Below, piece after piece: positions 35,096-47,147 of a stretch of 64,000 bases of DNA. A program made the translations under genes and the position numbers. The stretch's first letter is position 1; each line of letters begins with the position of its first letter. The notes under the pieces are model-generated. The model searched no databases. It was not told where the DNA came from and worked only from the letters and a program-made list of their open reading frames with translations. Source of the stretch: Anisus vortex (taxonomy: Eukaryota; Mollusca; Gastropoda; Planorbidae); the NCBI GenBank assembly GCA_949126835.1, contig OX421499.1, positions 4,170,553 through 4,234,552 of the forward strand, read 5' to 3'.

Positions 35096-36288
35096 CTGAG
35101 AGCGCGAGAAAAAAAAAGAGAAAAGAAAAAAGTAGATCTTTCAATAGTATCACTGCGCGAAGACTCTGACCTACTTTCGGAAAAGTGATCGCAAACGTCT
35201 GAAAAAAGCATTGAACTGTAATCCACTAGTAACTCTTATGATTTCCCTTTTGAAAAAAAAGATATGAACTGATTCCTTATGAAATGAAATTCTTCCCAAA
35301 TAAGACGTGGGTGCTTCTTGTGGATGGAAAACGTTTTCAAATAAGAAGAAACGTCATTCAAGAATGGTATCAGATTCCAAATGTCCATAACCCACTACAC
35401 CTTTTTTTTTCCTCATTCCGTGATTTCTAAATGAGTACCCCGGCTTGTATTTCTTTTCCATTTTTATTTTATATTCCACCCCCCCCCCCTTTCACCTCTT
35501 TCCTCTTTACGCCCCTCCACCCAAATCCAAACAGAGTTCGACCAGGTCCCCATTACAACACCACAACTACCCTCCTTCTCTCTCTTAGCGCCATTCAGCC
35601 CCCAGACGCCATGTTTTCTGACAAAACATTCATGAGGGTTGAAACGCAATAAGGGGGCGTCCTTTCCAGAGCTTTTTTTTTTCTAGTTCCAACTTCATAT
35701 ATTATATAAAAACCCAGGAGTTGGAGGAGTAAAGGCACTTTTTCATTCCTTCTTTTATTACTTTCTTCATATTTACTTTTTATTTATTTCATTTTTATCA
35801 TTACTTTTTAAAATATGATATATTGAGCAAAACTTTTATTTCTCTATCAATCTTACTCTTTAACAATAAATTAAATCCTCCATTCCTATCCTCATTTCTA
35901 CCTTCTTCTCGACCATTCACTCTTTCCTCTTCTTCTTTATACATTACATTATAGACAATGTGGGGTGGGGGTGGCGCGGGGACAAGTGGCGCTGGCAAGA
36001 GGCGCTAGGATGAGAAAACTACGCGCTAGACAATGGGAACACAAAAAATAAACCTATATAGGTAAACAGGTGGGTATTTTGTTGAGGGGGGGGGGAGGAG
36101 AGGAAGATTCAGTTTTGTCATTTCGTCAAATTACATATAAAGTGTGGAGAAGTTGGGAGGGTGGAGGAAGGGAAGGGACGGGCGACATGGTTTTGCAGGC
36201 TCCCCACACCCCCCCACCCGTAGTCCCTCCTTTATCTTGCTCATTATTCAACATTAATATACTAAGGTTTTAGAACAAGCTCTACAAG
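35096..36288. other. unassigned, pyrimidine-rich
   Basis: C- and T-rich stretches at 35400-35600 and G-rich stretches at 35960-36230. No gene. Confidence 0.55.
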
Positions 36289-36342
36289 CCCCCACACATA
36301 CACCTTCGCCCCCACACATACACCTTCGCCCCCACACATACA
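36289..36342. repeat. 20-bp tandem repeat, about 2.7 copies
   Basis: CCCCCACACATACACCTTCG repeated, the last copy altered. Confidence 0.93.
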
Positions 36343-36524
36343 CACTTATTATAAACACTCTCAGCCCCCTTCCCCTCCCTCCCTTCTCTCCCAGCCTTTT
36401 CTTTTTTGACTTTCCGATCTGCAACCATCCACTCTTCCCAAACTGGCGTACAAATATTTACCATCAAAACCCGGACGCCCGGCTCTTGGCCAGGAGAGAA
36501 AATATTATTGCTTATTTCATGTCG

Positions 36525-36534
36525 TTTTTTTTTT

Positions 36535-36571
<37 letters not shown>
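36525..36571. repeat. poly-T tract
   Basis: An almost pure T run; on the minus strand it could be the A tail of a retroposed copy, but I recognise no body upstream. Confidence 0.95.
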
Positions 36572-37206
36572 GTAGTAATTTTCCCGTTAACATAGGCGTA
36601 CGCTGAAATTACTCCAAGAGAGGTCAAGGTATATATTATAATTGAAAACAAAAAATCAACTACTCGAGTTGATGGATCTAAGAAATTTATTCGCTCTATA
36701 TTGAGAACATGAATTTTTAAACATGAAAATTTCTTAAATTGGGCTAAACGCACTCATTCCCCATCACAAAAACCATTTGCGACCCCCAGGGAGGAAGGAA
36801 TGGGGGCCGCCCATGACGAGAATTATTAAACGCAAGGAAAGAGATAGGGAAAAAATAGTTCTTTGGGCCATTTCTAGGCGCCCGTTTCCAAAGTTGAGAC
36901 ATTCTCTGGAGCTTTCAATTAGTTCCATAACCTCTCTTTAACCCATACATAACTTTCTTCGCTCGGTCACAGAACTAATGAGAAATGTTATGTTCACTTT
37001 TTCTTTTATTGGTTATTACACGATCACGTGGTTAAAAATGTGGATGAAATATTGTTCTGTTTTTTTTAAAGCACAATAAGGTTTCAATGGTTTTCTTTGT
37101 GAAAAAAAGTAGGCTATTATTTTTATTTACATTACAATTTTCTTTCTCAAATTTGATTGTTAATTTTGGCAATAATTATAAAGTCTATTTCTTATTGTCG
37201 TGAATT
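36572..37206. other. unassigned AT-rich DNA
   Basis: Nothing recognised. Confidence 0.5.
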
Positions 37207-37313
37207 AGTAGGCCTACATGAATTGGTAGAGCCTACATGAATTGGTAGGGCCTACATGAATTGGTAGGGCCTACATGAATTGGTAGGGCCTACATGAATT
37301 GGTAGGGCCTACA
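37207..37313. repeat. 19-bp tandem repeat containing AGGCCTAC-like core
   Basis: Five to six copies of GGTAGGGCCTACATGAATT. The first copy begins TAGTAGGCCTACATG, so the array grew from a copy of the common TAGGCCTAC motif. Confidence 0.95.
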
Positions 37314-37702
37314 TGATTAAGGCTGCCATGTATCCAATATTGTCATTATAGAATAATAATAATAACTACCCTAAGGGGACTCAGTTCCCCCGGATGCCAG
37401 GCGAGGATTTTAACCACTTTTCTTTTAATCTATTTATGTATCTCTCTATCGATACAAAATCGTGAAAGTTAAATAATAGACAGTTTTTACCAATCGCAAA
37501 GGTTAAATACAAAGACAATAAGGTCACGGGTATTTTTATTGACCAATGAGCATTGAAATCGACACACACACCCAAACTTTAAAATATAGGTATAGATGCT
37601 GTTCATGCATCCTTGCTATCTTCTATCCTTGTTGTTTCAGTTTTACCTAGTACTTCTAGCAACATAATTTTATTACTTGCCAACATGTTTTTTTGTAAGT
37701 GA
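37314..37702. other. unassigned
   Basis: Nothing recognised. Confidence 0.5.
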
Positions 37703-37914
37703 AGGTATCTCCATCGGATCGATTTGACCCGTGTCCACGTCATAATGCTGGATTGTGTGACAAGCACAATACCCAGCCGCCTTTTTAATTTTGATGCACT
37801 TAATGTTAGGCACCAATCAAAACTTGGGAAATGAAAGGGACACCCTCCACACCAGACCCGGAAACAAATTCTAATCTTTGCCAGGATTTGAACTCAGGAC
37901 CTTCGGTACGCCAG
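37703..37914 (-). mobile_element. SINE-1, diverged copy
   Basis: Antisense with many substitutions: TCGGATCGATTTGACCCG, GTCCACGTCATAATGC, CAGCCGCCTTTTTAATT, then CCAGGATTTGAACTCAGGAC. One of the older copies. Confidence 0.75.
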
Positions 37915-38232
37915 CATTTATGAATAGTTAAAAAAATATATATTATCACCATGCATTTGATTTCTTTTGTTTAAAGTCCTATCTATTGTAAAAGATAATC
38001 TAGTAATGAAATGTTGAGCCGGCATTTGCTTGTGTATCATCCCCCTAGTATTCCGTGTCTACAGAAAGTAGTGAATCCCTATGGATCAATTCGGTCAGAC
38101 TGGAGGACTACGTTTGTTTCTGAGGATTAATAATTCCTAAATCAAATTGTAACATTGATAGTCAAGCTAATATATTTGATGAATTTGATAGATAGTAGAT
38201 AGACGGATAGATAGATAGGTCGATAGATCGCT
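37915..38232. other. unassigned, ends in GATA repeats
   Basis: 38187-38230 is a GATAGATAG run abutting the LINE fragment. Confidence 0.55.
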
Positions 38233-38447
38233 TGGAATCACCTCCCACTACAGCTTCGCCAGAGCCCTAGCTATGACACCTTCAGGAGCCGGCTGAAGAC
38301 TCACCTATTTCGTCAGCAGAATTAGCGTATTACTACATATTTCGTTGTCTGTCTGTATTCTGTAACTGTCGTCTGCGCATAAAACTGTCACCAACGGGAT
38401 ATGCGCTATATAAGCACCGTTATTATTATTATTATTATTATTATTAT
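38233..38447 (+). mobile_element. LINE 3' end (L2/CR1-like) with TTA tail
   Basis: 38233-38325 encodes WNHLPLQLRQSPSYDTF then RSRLKTHLFRQQN and a stop, the C-terminal signature shared by CR1/L2-type LINE proteins. The 3' untranslated part ends GATATGCGCTATATAAGCA followed by TTATTATTATTA, a classical tail of that group. It is 5'-truncated and preceded by GATA repeats. Confidence 0.75.
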
Positions 38448-38854
38448 GATAGATAGAAAGTTAAAAGCAGAAAAGAAGAAAGATAGGCAGACAGACCCAC
38501 CGGCTGACAGACAAATAAATAGATACAGAAAGATAGATAGATTAGAGATAGATAGACATACAAACGTAGACAAACAGACGGATAAATAGATTGAGTGATA
38601 ATAGAAAGATAGATATGTACTCGTATAATATAAATTTATAACATTAGGCCTCACATTAGGATATCTATATCTTATATTATCTATTGTGTCTATCAAACGT
38701 TTCCTTGTTTATTAAATAATACACTGTTATACAGATATGAACATCCCAAGAACGTTACAGTAAAAATAAAAAAACTCATAACTTAGTTTGAGGGCACATC
38801 ATTCTAGCTCTAGGATTTGCTTCCGTCTTTGTCTTGGCGTTGTCGTCATCAAAC
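38448..38854. other. degenerate GATA/GACA and unassigned DNA
   Basis: 38448-38620 is imperfect GATA/GACA sequence; the rest is unassigned. Confidence 0.55.
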
Positions 38855-39345
38855 ATGGCGACAGTGGTCATTTCCAAAGTATTACTCAATGATGGGACGA
38901 ACGTGGAATTCAGATTTCTTTCAAAACACGGTGTTTCGTAGATTCTGCATAATGCAATTAATGAAATGGGATGAAGAGAAAAAGACATTGATGAATATAT
39001 TGGGCAAGAGGAAAGAAAGGTGTGCGGTGAGCCACAGATTATTGCGCTGGCGAAAATGTAGTCCATTTTGGAAACAAATCCTAAATCTGCAAGGATTACT
39101 TCACTCGCATTAGACTCGGCCAGAATGTAATCCCATATACGCGATGACGTTCGCATCTGTGGTTGTTTTTTTTTATCATTATTCGAACAAGTTGATTTCT
39201 GGTGAGGAGTCCGATGTCTGGAGACGTTAGATCGCACAGAGGCAACCCTGTCCCGTCACCTCAAAGCCAAGCGGCGCCGACAAAAGTGGCAAAAACAACA
39301 AGAACAATTTTGGAATAAGTCTGGAACGATAATTATGTATCTGGG
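38855..39345 (+). pseudogene. candidate processed pseudogene or decayed exon, gene unknown
   Basis: An ATG in a good start context (AAACATGG) at 38855 opens a frame that can be followed for about 163 codons with five premature stops but no shift to about 39345. Stretches between stops look protein-like: DIDEYIGQEERKVCG, ITSLALDSARM, HIRDDVRIC, and a basic RHLKAKRRRQKWQKQQ. No introns are evident. I cannot name the parent. Overlapping open frames exist (98 codons at 38817-39113 plus, 153 codons at 38776-39237 minus), which weakens the case. Confidence 0.35.
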
Positions 39346-39865
39346 ATAGGCTAAGGGTTAAATTATAATGTCCACGTGTATAGATTCTTATGTTTCTGAG
39401 AATGTATGTGTCTTCAGACACTTGGCGACTAGGAAATCTTTTTGCCAAAATCAAAATAAAGACAGACGAATTCCAAGAGATAGCCCTTAAACTAATCAAA
39501 ATATTTGACGCATTCCAAGAAATATCATTGACTTGTAAGTAACGTAAGATTCTCAAAATCTAATTGTCTCGCTCTTTCTCTCTGGTCACTCTTCATCCCT
39601 CCATCTCTAATACTTGTCTCTATCATACAACTCCTCCTCCCGGCTCTAACGAATTTAACTGTACATTCTATAGTTTTACAAACCTGTTTATAAAAATTGT
39701 AGGTGCATATTATTTAATACATACAATTCTTAGAATTATTGGTCGCTTGGCAAGAAGTTCAATAATGCTCTGAAGGATAACTGGTGCAAATTTTACTACA
39801 AAAAAAAAAAAGGGTTTTCTTGATTTTCGTCCATGGGTCCAACCCAACCATCATTATCATTTTAG
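39346..39865. other. unassigned
   Basis: Nothing recognised. Confidence 0.5.
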
Positions 39866-40126
39866 TACCCGTCGGATCAAATTGATCATAGGGCAAGTTA
39901 GGCAGCGTTCAGCAGTCACTGTGGCCACGGCATACTTGGGGATGTGTGGCCAGCACAATGTCCAGCCGCGTTTACTTTAGGATAGGCCACTCTAACTAAT
40001 GTCAGGTACTCTTCAGGGATGGGTAGACTCAGGGACACTCTCGAGTCCCGGTAAAAAAATTCCTAGCCTTCACCAGGATTTGAACCCAGAAACCTTCGGT
40101 ACACCAGCCGAACGACACCGTGCTCC
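39866..40126 (-). mobile_element. SINE-1, full length
   Basis: Antisense: CCGTCGGATCAAATTGATC, GGCCACGGCATACTTGGGG, CAGCCGCGTTTACTTTAGG, AGGATTTGAACCCAGAAACC, ending CCGAACGACACCGTGC. A 10-bp TAGGATAGGC-like insertion sits in the tail. Confidence 0.88.
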
Positions 40127-40502
40127 ATATCATTTTCATGATCATTTAGGTAAATATTATGTAGGGACAGTATAAGGCACCTGGCTATCGATGTAATCCC
40201 TTTGCGTGTTATGGGCAAAGAAAAAATCGCATTAACTTTTCTTTAGGCAGAATGGTTTCTACTTTTATTTTTAAGCTCACTCTTTTCAGTGTTGTATACT
40301 TTATTTTTTTAAGTCCACTTTTAAACCTCAAATCCTTCCACTTATCTCCATTAGAGGGTAGGCCTAATTTTGCGAAAAAAATCATCACCATCGTCATTAT
40401 AAAGATTTCGCTTATTTGAATTTTCGTCTATTTTCTAAGTATCCGTAATTAAGAAGAGCAAGTACAACGATGAATTGGAATTAACTCTTTCTTGACCGTC
40501 AC

Positions 40503-41426
40503 CATGCCCCACGAGAGGGCGGTACAGCCGGTACGCCGTACCGGGGCCCGTAAGAGTTTAGGGGCCCCGTGAATGTTAAAATGTAAAATTAAATCGGCAA
40601 TTATGCAAGTATTTATTTAATTGCTGCTATAAAGCTAAGAGGAGATGCCCCAAAACCTCCTACAATCTCACTTGGCACTTGGGGTTGGGGGCCCTTCATT
40701 TTGGTATTCTTTGTATGTGTAGGCCTACTTGAATACTTTGTTAAATATACAAAGAAGCATCTAGTTGTAATATAGAGCCTAATTATTTTTGATAGCATTT
40801 AGGATCTCTTTTTTATTATTTTTCTCCAGAGACACATACAAATATAGTCCGATGAGCCTTACAGGCTTACAGTTCTCCCTGTTAGCGTAGTAGGACTAGC
40901 CTAGGCCTAAATACTAGTACGGCAGTCAAAGCTAGTTAGTCGATCCTTTTACTCTTTAATGATTTCCTGTGCGGTAGCCAAGAGGGGAGATTGAAGCTAT
41001 CATAATTTTAGACAAATGTATTGAAAATTTAAAACACATTTTCTTTGTCATTTAACAAAATGTATTTTGGGAAGAGTCTGTACAAAAATATTATGTGTCA
41101 ACTATATTGCCACAGCGCTGCATATCTAACCTTTGCAAGATCAATACTGAAGCGGAGGAACAATTACAATATTTTGAACTTTAATGTACTTGATTAAAGT
41201 ATTTTTGTAATAGACCTGTACTGCTGTGATTGAAATTATTACACTCTAATGGTAACACTTATGATAGTTTCACAAAAGGGTCCACAAACTTTTTAAAAAG
41301 ATTCCTGACTTTTCAAAAGTATGTAATACAAATAAATCAACTAAATATGACTAGTGGTAGAAAAAAAAAGTGAGGCGGGCCCAGAAAAGATCTCGTACCG
41401 GCATCTTTTTTTTCTCTCGAGGGTCC
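40503..41426. mobile_element. hAT-D relic, 924 bp, flanked by 10-bp repeat
   Basis: TGACCGTCAC lies at 40493-40502 and again at 41427-41436. The ends CATGCCCCACGAGAGGG and, inverted, GGACCCTCGAGAGAAAA share CCNCGAGAG, and both subterminal regions have GCCGGTACG. Interior motifs GGTACGCCGTACCGGGGC and TTAGGGGCCCCGTG are of a type I associate with large hAT elements. No transposase frame remains. An 8-bp duplication within the shared 10 bp would fit hAT. Confidence 0.5.
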
Positions 41427-41436
41427 TGACCGTCAC

Positions 41437-42007
41437 TATAAGTTGTTTCACGGAGAACTGTGAATGTGCTTACATGTGATATTCTTGGTCCTGGAAGAAA
41501 ATGGAGAAACAACAATTTGCAGTGGCGTCAACGATAAGCGCTCAATTTTAATTTGTCATTCAGCCACCCCCCCCCCCTCCTCTCCTCCCCCCCCCCCCCA
41601 CACACACACCTGGACACAATAAATGTGTGGGAGAACTGTCGCCATGTTGGATGACGTCAACTCCCTATGGACAAACCACAAAGTAAATCTTAACTTTGAG
41701 CCAAGAAGCTGATCCCTGCTACGTTTTGGTGAGGTTTTGGTCTGTGTATTTTTTTTTTCTATTGTATGTCGAGAAAGATGTAGATTTACACTAAGCTACA
41801 AATCTGGAATGGGAATGTCCCATTTAAATAAACTGAAAGGGGTAGACACAACATACAAATCTAAGAGATAGACATCCCAAAGTTATGTTTTCTAAATTGA
41901 ATATACCGGTAGGCCTACTTGTATTTATCTATCTATGTATCATGTATTTCTCTATCTATTTTTCTATCTTTCTATCTAAATTTATCTGTGTAAATATATT
42001 TGTGTTC
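41437..42007. other. unassigned; promoter-like motifs at 41640
   Basis: C runs at 41566-41600. CGCCATGTT (41640-41648) and the palindrome TGACGTCA (41652-41659) are adjacent. No open frame follows. Confidence 0.5.
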
Positions 42008-42009
42008 TG

Positions 42010-42053
<44 letters not shown>

Positions 42054-42082
42054 GGCCTATCTATCTATCTATCTATCTAGGC

Positions 42083-42133
<51 letters not shown>

Positions 42134-42234
42134 GGCCTATATATCTATCTATCTATCTAGGCCTATCTATCTATATATCTATCTATCTATCTATCTAGGC
42201 CTATCTATCTATCTATCTAGGCCTATCTATTTAT
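42008..42234. repeat. (CTAT)n interrupted by AGGCCTAT
   Basis: CTAT repeats with six insertions of the unit AGGCCTAT at irregular spacing, so the AGGC interruption has itself been copied by array expansion. Confidence 0.95.
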
Positions 42235-42432
42235 CTGTTTCCGTCTCTTTCCTTAACTCATTGCTTCTTCCATTTTATATTTCTAAAACTAAATATCTAT
42301 CTATCAAAGCTTTCTATTTCTCTTTTCTCAATTCTCTCTCTCTTTCTCTTTATGTCAAAGTTCCGCTCCAAACTCTCTAACTATTCATTTATTCTCAATC
42401 TATCCACCCATCTAGGCTACCCATCTACCTGT
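42235..42432. other. pyrimidine-rich spacer between arrays
   Basis: TCTC- and CTAT-rich, no gene. Confidence 0.6.
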
Positions 42433-43208
42433 CTATCCGTCTATCCGTCTATCCGTCTATCCGTCTATCCGTCTATCCGTCTATCCGTCTATCCGTCTAT
42501 CCGTCTATCCGTCTATCCGTCTATCCGTCTATTCGTATCGGTCTATCCGTCTATTCGTATCGGTCTATCCGTCTATTCGTATCGGTCTATCCGTCTATTC
42601 GTATCGGTCTATCCGTCTATTCGTATCGGTCTATCCGTCTATTCGTATCGGTCTATCCGTCTATTCGTATCGGTCTATCCGTCTATTCGTATCGGTCTAT
42701 CCGTCTATTCGTATCGGTCTATCCGTCTATTCGTATCGGTCTATCCGTCTATTCGTATCGGTGTCGGTCTATCCGTCTATCCGTATCGGTCTATCCGTCT
42801 ATTCGTATCGGTCTATCCGTCTATTCGTATCGGTCTATCCGTCTATTCGTATCGGTCTATCCGTCTATTCGTATCGGTCTATCCGTCTATTCGTATCGGT
42901 CTATCCGTCTATTCGTATCGGTCAATCCGTCTATTCGTATCGGTCTATCCGTCTATTCGTATCGGTCTATCCGTCTATTCGTATCGGTCTATCCGTCTAT
43001 TCGTATCGGTCTATCCGTCTATTCGTATCGGTCTATCCGTCTATTCGTATCGGTCTATCCGTCTATTCGTATCGGTCTATCCGTCTATTCGTATCGGTCT
43101 ATCCGTCTATTCGTATCGGTCTATCCGTCTATTCGTATCGGTCTATCCGTCTATTCGTATCCGTCTATCCGTCTATTCGTATCCGTCTATTCGTATCCGT
43201 CTATCCGT
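42433..43208. repeat. 8-bp array evolving into a 22-bp array
   Basis: About twelve copies of CTATCCGT (42433-42528), then about 29 copies of a 22-bp unit that is CTATCCGT, CTATTCGT and ATCGGT joined. The last units revert to simpler CTATTCGTATCCGT forms. Open frames across it are a by-product of a stop-free 22-bp unit and encode a 22-residue repeat (SVYPSIRIG). Confidence 0.97.
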
Positions 43209-45241
43209 CTGTTTGTTTGTCTGTCTATCTGTGTAACTGTCGGTCTATCTGTATGTCCATCTATCTATCGGTCTATATGTCTGTATTTCATGTTATAACT
43301 TATCGTCCACCCAACAAGAAGTGTAGCAATCCACTACCCCCGCCCCAACCACAGTACTCGTCACCACCCACAACCCGATGTCCGCTAACGGACCCCCACA
43401 AAGATACGACCTCCTCAGTAAAGCTCTATCGCGAGCTGCAAAATGTCTACCTAGGACATTTCCTAATGAAGACTTCTTCTAAAGGCTGATTTAATGTGAC
43501 AGACAACAGACATTAGCCCCAACCCACGCCCGTGACATCACCACCCCCACCCCCATCGCCTCTTTTCTTTCCCACAAATCTTCAAGAATTTACAAGCTAT
43601 CGGTCAGGCCATTATCTCTCCCACCGCCCCCCCCCCCCTCGATCCACACACACACACACACACACTTTCAACCATTCCGTTCTTTACCCCCCCACCCCCT
43701 ACTTCTCTCCCTCCCCCACCCCACCCCGCCCCGCCTTCTTTTATTCTGCCCTTGTCTTTTAATTTGATTGGTGCCACGGTCACGTTGCTAAAGTAAACAT
43801 GTGACGTGTCAAACATGGCGGAGACAGACAAGGGGAGACAATTTATATTTAAAAAAAAGAAAACGAAATTGAGAAGATTGTCTTCCGTCCATAAGATTTT
43901 TTGTTAAGGAAAAAATGTAGAGTGTGTGCTCAAAAGAGAGAGAGAGAGAGAGAAAGAAATAGAGAGACATAGAAATGTAGGGTGAGAGACAAAGAAGAGA
44001 AAGTACAGATTAAAAAATGAATTAGTGAAAATTATTCGAAAAATTAAAATCTCAAGGGTATACGAGAAATAAAAAGGGCGGATTGAAACAGATAATGATT
44101 TTGAAATAAAAGGGGGGGATAATACTCAGTTTCATCCATGGAGTGGGGAATTCCCTGAAAGAAGCATCACTTAGTGCATTTGACACAAACAAACAGACAG
44201 ACGGACAGACACACACACACACACACACACACGGGCGAGAGCAGACGTACGAGCAGATCAAGTCTAATGGGTTTCTGTCGACGCAATTAAAAATTCAAAG
44301 AGACGTATGGTATTATGTCACGTTAACAAGGTGGGGAGACAGCCTGAGTGAGAGAGATGGGAGAGAGAGAGGGGGAGGGGAGAGGGAGGGAGAGAGAGGG
44401 AGGGGAGAGGGAGGGAGAGAGAGGGAGGGGAGAGGGAGGGAGAGAGAGGGAGAGAGAGGGAGGGAAAAATGGGATTAAAAATGATATACAAACTAAATGG
44501 ATGAGATAGCGAGATAGTGAGAGAGAAAAACGCAAGAATACGACGGAGAGAACGATAGATATTACATTAGACATTTGTAAAAAAAAAAAAAAAAAAAAGG
44601 GAAAAAAAATAAAAATGAGAAAGATAGTAACTGTGACTATGATGATAATTGGTGTGAGAGAAAAAGAGAGAGAGAGATAGCGAATGAGAGAGAAATAATG
44701 AGAGTGAAAGAGAGAATGAGAGAGAAAGAGAGATAAAGAGAACATGTGATAAAGAGAGAATGAGAAAGAGAGAGAGAGAATAAGAAATAAGAGAATGGAA
44801 GAGAAATAGAAAATGACAGAGAAATAGAGAATGAGAGAGAATGAGAGAATGACAAAGAAATAGAGACAGAGATAGCATAGGCCTATGAGAGAGAATGAGG
44901 GACCGAAAGAATGGGAAAATTAGAGAGAAATAGAGAATGAGAGAGAAATGGAGAGAAAGAATAGAATGAGAGAGAAATTGAGAGAGCACGATAGAGAAAG
45001 AAAACATGAGAGAAAAAGAGAGAATGAGAAAAACACATGGGAATTTGAGGGAGATAGAGAGAATGAGAGAGATAAGACTGGGTTAATTACCATATAATTA
45101 GGTTCAAGACAGAATGAATGCACAAGTCGGTGTATGAGATCTAGGAAAGTCACGTAGACCTCAGAATGCCAGGTCTGTGACAAATCACCTGAGAGGTGGC
45201 ATGGTTCCACGTCCCTGGGCGTATCCAGGTGATCTATAGAA
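43209..45241. other. low-complexity DNA, no gene
   Basis: CTGT remnants, C-rich runs (43310-43740), CA runs (43644-43664, 44208-44231), GGGAGAGA repeats (44345-44465), an A run (44579-44598) and GAGA-rich DNA to 45080. AAACATGGCGG at 43811-43821 resembles a YY1 site. Long frames here are Ser/Leu low-complexity artefacts. Confidence 0.7.
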
Positions 45242-45426
45242 CACGGGGTCGGCAACCTTCGGATAACAGTGTGCCAAAGTAGGATTTCTAATTCATTCAG
45301 CGTACCAACATTAACGTCGTCCCGCTGTAAACACTAAATATCTTGAGAAGAGACTCGAATTGACTTTTAAGATATCTCCCCCGTGCTATTTAAATTCCCA
45401 CGCGTGCCGTAGGTTGCCGAACAATG
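45242..45426 (-). mobile_element. hAT-B element with perfect 8-bp target duplication
   Basis: CTATAGAA occurs at 45234-45241 and 45427-45434. Left end CACGGGGTCGGCAACC, right end GTAGGTTGCCGAACAATG. It has the same body as the copies at 25494 and 29366. At 185 bp it is an internally deleted derivative of an element like that at 60635-63779. Confidence 0.88.
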
Positions 45427-45434
45427 CTATAGAA

Positions 45435-45528
45435 CATTCGAAGGAGCATGAATTAGTGACAATCTGAGCCCTTAAACATTTGTTTCTAAAAGATTCTTTT
45501 ATAGTGCATTTTTAATACCAATGAGTAG
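45435..45528. other. short unassigned spacer
   Basis: Nothing recognised. Confidence 0.5.
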
Positions 45529-45757
45529 TAAAGTATCTCATCGGACCAGATTGATCCATAGGACCGGTGAAGCAGCGTTCACTAGTTTCTACCAGGGATT
45601 TGTGTGGCCAGCACAATTCCCAGCCGACTACACTTTACTCGAACAAAGGTCAGGTAGGGCCTACTAATCAGAGAAGATCAGACTCAGGCTCACCCTCCAG
45701 ACAGAACCATTATAATTTTCTAGCCAGTCCTGGGCCGCTCGGCCACAGTGCCGGTTA
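45529..45757 (-). mobile_element. SINE-1 with internal losses
   Basis: Antisense copy: CATCGGACCAGATTGATCC, GAAGCAGCGTTCACTAG; the GGCCACGGCATA block is missing. It ends in the head remnant GGGCCGCTCGGCCACAGTGCC. Confidence 0.82.
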
Positions 45758-46021
45758 TGAGTGGTTGGTGGTGGAGTTTACTAGGGGATTGTGATTTCAA
45801 TACAATGCGGAAACTGAAAAATTAAACTCTTGACCTGGGTGAAGTTAAGGGAAACGTGAACCGATTGTAGACGTGTAAGAAAGGGCGGTATGGCACACAT
45901 GGCGTCCGGCATAGAAGAGATGAGGAACAAATATCATAACAATAATGACTGCAGAAAAAGGGCACTGACTCTACTGATCTATAAAAAGAATGGTTGCCCC
46001 TCCATAATAAATGTGTATGTG

Positions 46022-46321
46022 CAAAGACTATAATAAGATGGACCACTTGCTCTATTTTTAAAGCTTATATGTTCTTTTTTCGTGCGCATCCAATAACGCT
46101 GTCTTAAATGACTTCTACGCTCCTACGTCTGCCTAAATGTTTCTGCTGTATACAACTTTCGATTTAAATTTGAATTTTTCATTGAGAAAATCATAACGAT
46201 TAAATAAAACGAAAGTGTAGGCCTACTGTACAAAAGGGAATCGAGAACTCCGAAAAAAATTAATTTGGTTCATCAAATAGAAGAAATATTAAAGCAAGCG
46301 ATCCATCTTATTATAATCTGT
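46022..46321 (-). mobile_element. MITE-1, inverted copy
   Basis: CAAAGACTATAATAAGATGG at the left and CCATCTTATTATAATCTGTG at the right. The body is the reverse complement of 15843-16133 (GTGCGCATCCAATAACG, GGGAATCGAGAACTCC). No clean target duplication. A TAGGCCTAC motif interrupts the body at about 46217. Confidence 0.75.
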
Positions 46322-46485
46322 GTGTACATCGAGGCTAGAATCGACTACACACTCTTCACTATTCACTTATCCATATAAGCGAGTTATAGGTATAAACCCC
46401 CTTTAATTAGAACAAATCTATAGGCCTACGATAAAAATAATTATTAGTCACTTGAAATGTATTTACAAGTCAGTGTTTATGTATA

Positions 46486-47147
46486 TCCCCTTGTGGCCAG
46501 AGCTGTGTAGATCTTGCTGATAATTCTCGTTAGTCCTAGGGGAGACTTTAATTATTAGTATTTATGTTTCAGTATTACACGAACTCTTCTTATAGTCCTG
46601 GGCACAAATTCAGTATTTGTATTCCAACATTTCCTTTCTTGTACATTAGAGTAGTAGATAAATCTTATTGTAATGTATACAACACAATCGAATAGTAACT
46701 TGACAAGGAAGCTTCAGTGTAACTGTTGTTGATAGTTTATTTCAGGTGGTAAGTTCAATATATACAATATATCTATTATGTACAGTTAGAATAAAATAGT
46801 GCAAACACAAACGTTCTCAAAGGAACATTTTTTGAAACTCTCCGTCTTTCAGTCAAAACAAATCATTAAATACTATCCGAGTGGTGCAAGGGACAGACCC
46901 ATTACCAGTAGGGGTGAAAATCATGGTATCATTACAAAACTCATAACAAAAACGATAGGAACTTCCCCTATTAAATAATGAGTCGTTCCCAGACCCTGAG
47001 AATTTGAGATCAACACAGAATCCCAACATTACCTAGAACCTTTTGTTTTCCTACTAAACGTCCTAATATTGTGTGTAGTAAGAAAAGAGAGAGAGAGAGG
47101 AATAAACATTGCGTGTTCCAAATCTTGGAAAAACAATATACATGACA
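46486..47147 (-). repeat. 3' LTR
   Basis: Same length as the 5' LTR with four mismatches by eye and no indel. In element orientation it starts TGTCATGTATATTG and ends CACAAGGGGA rather than the usual CA. On its inner side the minus strand has GGGTGGGGGCG just before the LTR, a good polypurine tract for plus-strand priming. Confidence 0.92.

Noticed and set aside
38776..39237. 153-codon minus-strand frame as a host gene
   Set aside because: No recognisable family or conserved motif and no splice context; it overlaps a plus-strand decayed frame that looks more protein-like. Kept only as a caution there.
42352..43489. 294- and 242-codon plus-strand frames
   Set aside because: Conceptual translation of the 8-bp and 22-bp arrays; the same repeat peptide appears in more than one frame.
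44323..45255. Ser/Leu/Phe-rich minus-strand frames of 110-146 codons
   Set aside because: Translations of GAGA-rich low-complexity DNA.
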